DNA of 64,000 nucleotides. Origin: Flintibacter faecis. GTDB taxonomy: Bacteria > Bacillota > Clostridia > Oscillospirales > Oscillospiraceae. Position numbers and translations under genes: made by a program. Below are positions 61,905 through 64,000 of this stretch, piece after piece; position 1 is the first letter of the stretch; every line of letters starts with the position of its first letter. The stretch is from contig NZ_JACOPN010000007.1 in assembly GCF_014287875.1 (NCBI RefSeq), positions 1 to 64,000 on the forward strand. The letters are read 5' to 3'. Under the pieces are notes generated by a model, which saw nothing but the letters and a program-made list of their open reading frames with translations, did not search any database and had not been told where the DNA came from.

Positions 61905-64000
61905 TTAGTGCTTTTTGATTTTGGCCGTGTGTTTCAGTTTGTTTTCCTCCCGGGGGCGCACGTTGTGGCGGGCGATGAGGGCGGCGATCTCCCCCCGGGT
62001 CTGCTCCACCTCGGCCCGGAAGGCCCGGGCGGACAGGCGCAGGGCCCCATGGCCCAGGATGATCCACTGCTCCATGCCGTCGGAGGTGGCCACCCGCACC
62101 CGATGGTCCTTCCCCAGGTCATAGGTGGTCTTTTCGATATAGGCGTCGGCGGTCTCCGCCTCCTTGGTGTACACCACATAGATGCCGTCCCGCCGCTCCA
62201 CCGAGCCCACGCCCCCCTTCACCTTGTAGGCATCGAAGACCAGAATGACCTGACATTTGCGGAAGGCCCGGTATTCGATCAGAAGTTCGGTGAGTACCTC
62301 CCGGGCGGCGTTCACATCCTGCCGGGCCAGGGCGTGGAGGTCGTCCCAGGCGAAGATGATGTTATATCCGTCCACCAGCAGATATTCCGGCCCGGTCTGC
62401 TGGTCCCGGATGGCATACTTCTCGCTGAGACTGGTGCGGGCGGGCTTTTTCTGGCTCTGGAAGGCGGCGGGGCGCTTCACCGGGCCATAGGTCTGCTCGA
62501 ACAGGGCCTGGAGCTCTCTGTCCTGCTCCAGACTGCCCCCCCGGCGGTCCAAGCTCCCCCCGGCGGGGGCAGCGGAGGGCTCCGGCTCCTCCGGGGTGTT
62601 CCGGGTCAGTCCGCTGTCCACATGGGCCATGGCCGCCACTTGGTCCCAGGGGACGTAATAGCCCCCGCCGTGGGCACAGAACACCGAGCCGGCGGGGTTC
62701 TCCTCGTCCCGCTCCGGGTCATAGCCCATCTCCCCCACCACTTCGTCGGCGTTGTGGCACGGCTCATAGCCCCGCATGGTGCAGGACAGCTGCCCGCACC
62801 CCCGGGTATAGGCGGTGACCGTCTGCCAATAGTCCCGCATCCCCGCCACTGGGGCAAAGCCGGTGAGGACGGTCATGTCCTCCCGGCTCTGGGGCGGCTC
62901 CACCGTGCCCCCCATGGCCTGGATGTCCGTCATGGCACGGCCCACACACTGGGCGGGCACCTCCAGGGTAAAGTCGTAAAAGGGCTCCAGCAGGACGCTC
63001 TCCGCCTGCATCAGCCCCTGGCGCACCGCCCGATACGTCGCCTGACGGAAGTCGCCCCCCTCGGTGTGCTTCTCGTGGGCCCTGCCGGCCAGCAGGGTGA
63101 TCTTCACGTCGGTGAGGGGGGAGCCGGTGAGCACCCCCGGGTGATCCCGCTCCAGCAGGTGGGTGAAGATGAGCCGCTGCCAGTTCAGGTCCAGCTGGTC
63201 GGTGGAGCAGGCGGTGGCCAGCTGCACCCCGCTCCCTCTGGGGCCGGGCTCCAGCAGGAGATGGACCTCGGCATAGTGGCGCAGGGGCTCGAAGTGGCCG
63301 ATGCCCTCCACCGTGTCGGCGATGGTCTCCCGATACAGCACCCGGCCGGGGCCGAAGTCCACCTCCAGATCAAAGCGCTGGGCGATGACCCGCTTTAAGA
63401 TCTCCAGCTGCACCTGACCCATCAGCCGCACCTGGATCTGCTTCCACCGGCTGTCCCACACAAAGCGGAGCATGGGGTCCTCCTCCTCCAGCTGGCGCAG
63501 CTTGGGCAGGGCGGCGTGGGGGGCGGCCTCCGGGGGCAGGATCAGCTCATAGGTCAGAGCGGGCTCCAGGGCGGGGCGCTCCCCCTCCCCCTGGGCCCCC
63601 AGTCCCTGGCCGGGACGGGTGTGACTGAGGCCGGTGACGGCCACCACGCACCCCGCCTCCGCCCGGTCCACCGCCCGGAACTTTGCCCCGGAGTACAGCC
63701 GCAGCTGATCGGCCTTCTCCTCCCAGCGCTCCTCCCCCGCCCCGCCGGACAGGGGGGTCTTGGCCTTTAAGCTGCCGCCGGTGATCTTCATCCAGGTCAG
63801 GCGATTGCCCTGGTCATCCCGGGTGATCTTAAACACCCGGGCAGCAAACTCCTTGGGATAGTCCGGTGCGGGGGCATAGCGCTCCAGGCCGGACAGCAGC
63901 TCCTCCACCCCCTCCAGCTTCAGCGCCGAACCGAACCAGCAGGGGAACAGCTTCCGCTGGGCCACAAGGCGGGCCACCGCTTCGTCGGGGACGGCTCCGC
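61905..64000 (-). CDS. EF-G/Tet(M)-like ribosomal GTPase fused to a Rae1-like NYN endonuclease (5' end outside window)
   Basis: About 697 residues are visible; the N-terminal G domain lies beyond the right edge. The visible part starts in the end of the G domain (LFPCWFGSALKLEGVEELL), then domain II, III (LPKLRQLEEEDPMLRF), IV and V in the order of ribosome-protection proteins. In domain IV the Tet(M) SPVSTPADFR loop reads AHEKHTEGGDFR, so tetracycline resistance is doubtful. After a charged linker come about 165 residues with LLVDGYNII, VILVFDAYKVKG, TKEAETADAYIEK and VATSDGMEQW: a complete YacP/Rae1-type NYN nuclease with its acidic residues intact. A basic tail ends KHTAKIKKH. Confidence 0.85.
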   Translation of the reverse strand, partial: GAVPDEAVARLVAQRKLFPCWFGSALKLEGVEELLSGLERYAPAPDYPKEFAARVFKITRDDQGNRLTWMKITGGSLKAKTPLSGGAGEERWEEKADQLRLYSGAKFRAVDRAEAGCVVAVTGLSHTRPGQGLGAQGEGERPALEPALTYELILPPEAAPHAALPKLRQLEEEDPMLRFVWDSRWKQIQVRLMGQVQLEILKRVIAQRFDLEVDFGPGRVLYRETIADTVEGIGHFEPLRHYAEVHLLLEPGPRGSGVQLATACSTDQLDLNWQRLIFTHLLERDHPGVLTGSPLTDVKITLLAGRAHEKHTEGGDFRQATYRAVRQGLMQAESVLLEPFYDFTLEVPAQCVGRAMTDIQAMGGTVEPPQSREDMTVLTGFAPVAGMRDYWQTVTAYTRGCGQLSCTMRGYEPCHNADEVVGEMGYDPERDEENPAGSVFCAHGGGYYVPWDQVAAMAHVDSGLTRNTPEEPEPSAAPAGGSLDRRGGSLEQDRELQALFEQTYGPVKRPAAFQSQKKPARTSLSEKYAIRDQQTGPEYLLVDGYNIIFAWDDLHALARQDVNAAREVLTELLIEYRAFRKCQVILVFDAYKVKGGVGSVERRDGIYVVYTKEAETADAYIEKTTYDLGKDHRVRVATSDGMEQWIILGHGALRLSARAFRAEVEQTRGEIAALIARHNVRPREENKLKHTAKIKKH

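Noticed and set aside
61905-64000. Plain tetracycline-resistance (Tet M/O/W) gene
   Set aside because: The domain order fits, but the domain IV tip loop that contacts the drug site in Tet(M) is different and a nuclease domain is attached, so a resistance label is not justified.

Overview
The window looks like chromosomal DNA from a high-GC, spore-forming, butyrate-type gut Clostridium relative. Oscillospiraceae such as Flavonifractor, Lawsonibacter or Intestinimonas are the closest fit I can infer. The reasons are a bcd-etfB-etfA operon with hbd beside it, sporulation genes (dpaA/dpaB, yabP/yabQ, spoIIID), a CIRCE-controlled hrcA-grpE-dnaK-dnaJ operon, the Firmicutes order tilS-hpt-ftsH, and GC-rich intergenic hairpin repeats. 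No species can be named from sequence reading alone.

Layout. 1-345: two tandem sigma-A promoters point left out of the window (rRNA-operon style), then metA. 1.4-5.9 kb: hbd, a short promoter-to-terminator RNA, and bcd-etfB-etfA. 6.1-7.9 kb: dipicolinate synthase dpaA/dpaB and a small membrane protein. 8.1-13.2 kb (minus): hrcA-grpE-dnaK-dnaJ. 13.2-15.9 kb (minus): MATE transporter and cysteine desulfurase. 16-25.8 kb (plus): thiN, a sugar nucleotidyltransferase, gdpP, rplI, dnaB, tilS, hpt, ftsH. 26.2-31 kb: birA, then minus-strand hpf, an amidohydrolase and the yabP-yabQ-divIC-yabR-like cluster. 31.1-38.7 kb: HAD phosphatase, beta-CASP nuclease, DUF975 protein, a small protein, lexA, a CmpB-family membrane protein, pyrB with a zinc-ribbon tail, and a stalk-domain surface protein. 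38.7-40.9 kb (minus): DUF1847 protein and two-subunit fumarate hydratase.

The accessory half starts near 41 kb. It holds a degenerate tRNA-like gene; a SARP-like regulator next to an M20 peptidase and an amino-acid permease, whose promoter carries an 11-bp-phased direct repeat; spoIIID and dus; an AT-rich one-gene restriction-modification candidate (nuclease, methyltransferase and specificity region in one chain) lying between two 49-bp copies of a terminator; a low-molecular-weight phosphatase; two tiny genes; SPFH and NfeD proteins; a TetR gene divergent from an MMPL transporter and a 1162-residue GLUG/coiled-coil surface protein; nrdG; and 1.1 kb of stacked intergenic repeats.

The window closes inside a minus-strand gene that fuses an EF-G/Tet(M)-like ribosomal GTPase to a full Rae1/YacP-like NYN endonuclease. 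I consider this the most novel item. Second are the restriction-modification gene duplicated into a terminator and the SARP-like cassette. No CRISPR array, prophage or complete insertion sequence was seen.
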